From Sedimenticola sp. (GTDB taxonomy: Bacteria; Pseudomonadota; Gammaproteobacteria; Chromatiales; Chromatiaceae), in NCBI GenBank assembly GCA_030619405.1, contig JAUXBK010000043.1, positions 1 to 13,588 of the forward strand: 13,588 bases of DNA, in the 5' to 3' direction. Numbering within the stretch: the stretch's first letter is position 1; every line of letters starts with the position of its first letter. Positions 13,502 through 13,588 of this stretch are shown here, in pieces. Both the position numbers and the translations under genes were made by a program. Under the pieces are notes generated by a model. The model ran no database searches. It saw only the letters and a program-made list of their open reading frames with translations, and was not told the origin of the DNA.

Positions 13502-13588
13502 TGCCGTACACGGATGTACCAATGCCGCGAGTGCAGGACGCACAGGAGCGGTGCCGTACACGGATGTACCAATGCCGCGAGTGCAGGA
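13502..13588 (+). repeat. Tandem repeat, 50-bp period, cut by window end
   Basis: Two identical 37-bp units (13502-13538, 13552-13588) are separated by CGCACAGGAGCGG. A degenerate earlier unit is visible at about 13473-13501 (GCCGAGTGCAAGG..). Each unit contains the hairpin GTACA-CGGA-TGTAC. The period is not a multiple of three, which speaks against a coding repeat. The array probably continues past the window. Confidence 0.85.

Larger units (their letters stand above)
13367..13588. other. Repeat region at the right window edge
   Basis: Holds the GAATTCCGGGGACAGTAT repeat and a tandem array. No gene is supported; an antisense frame at 13363-13572 lies within the repeats and is not called. 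Confidence 0.6.

Noticed and set aside
13502..13588. CRISPR array
   Set aside because: The 13-nt spacer is far too short, only two full units are present and no cas gene is nearby.

Overview
The window reads as chromosomal DNA of a chemoautotrophic, probably sulfur-oxidising gammaproteobacterium. This rests on a form II RuBisCO (cbbM) followed by cbbQ and cbbO with a divergent LysR-type cbbR, a layout typical of that group including free-living and symbiotic sulfur oxidisers. The moderately high GC content and the REP-like intergenic palindromes fit. The organism call is inference; there is no rRNA or tRNA in the window.

Layout. Positions 1-439 hold a gene-free stretch with copies of a GCGCAAAGG-type repeat. 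Positions 440-5276 (minus strand) are the carbon-fixation operon, transcribed cbbM, cbbQ, cbbO: RuBisCO plus its two-part activase. The cbbM-cbbQ gap carries a C(UUCG)G stem-loop, a strong intrinsic terminator and a competing hairpin, so cbbM mRNA is probably made in excess over cbbQO. cbbR (5402-6349, plus) is divergent, and its predicted promoter overlaps that of cbbM. Positions 6350-6738 are filled by REP-like and other palindromic repeats. A secreted trypsin-like protease (6739-7845, plus) converges on a phosphoribosyltransferase (7986-8621, minus). Divergent from the latter is a two-gene membrane operon, a ClpP-class/NfeD protease and a stomatin-like SPFH protein (8714-10860, plus), with stop and start codons overlapping by 4 bp.

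The most unusual gene is at 11268-12236. It encodes a membrane protein whose last transmembrane segments form a textbook voltage-sensor domain: an S2 F-x-x-E, an S3 Asp and an S4 with seven basic residues at every third position. This is followed directly by a coiled coil and no pore domain, an overall plan like that of Hv1 proton channels but with three extra N-terminal membrane segments. A TAXI-like periplasmic solute-binding protein (12374-13366) follows without any transporter membrane subunit in view. The right edge (13367-13588) holds a repeat that also occurs just upstream of the binding-protein gene, and a 50-bp-period tandem array cut by the window end.

How the genes work together: cbbM, cbbQ, cbbO and cbbR form one functional unit for CO2 fixation. 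The NfeD/SPFH pair is one membrane quality-control unit. The remaining genes look like independent single-gene units separated by repeats.
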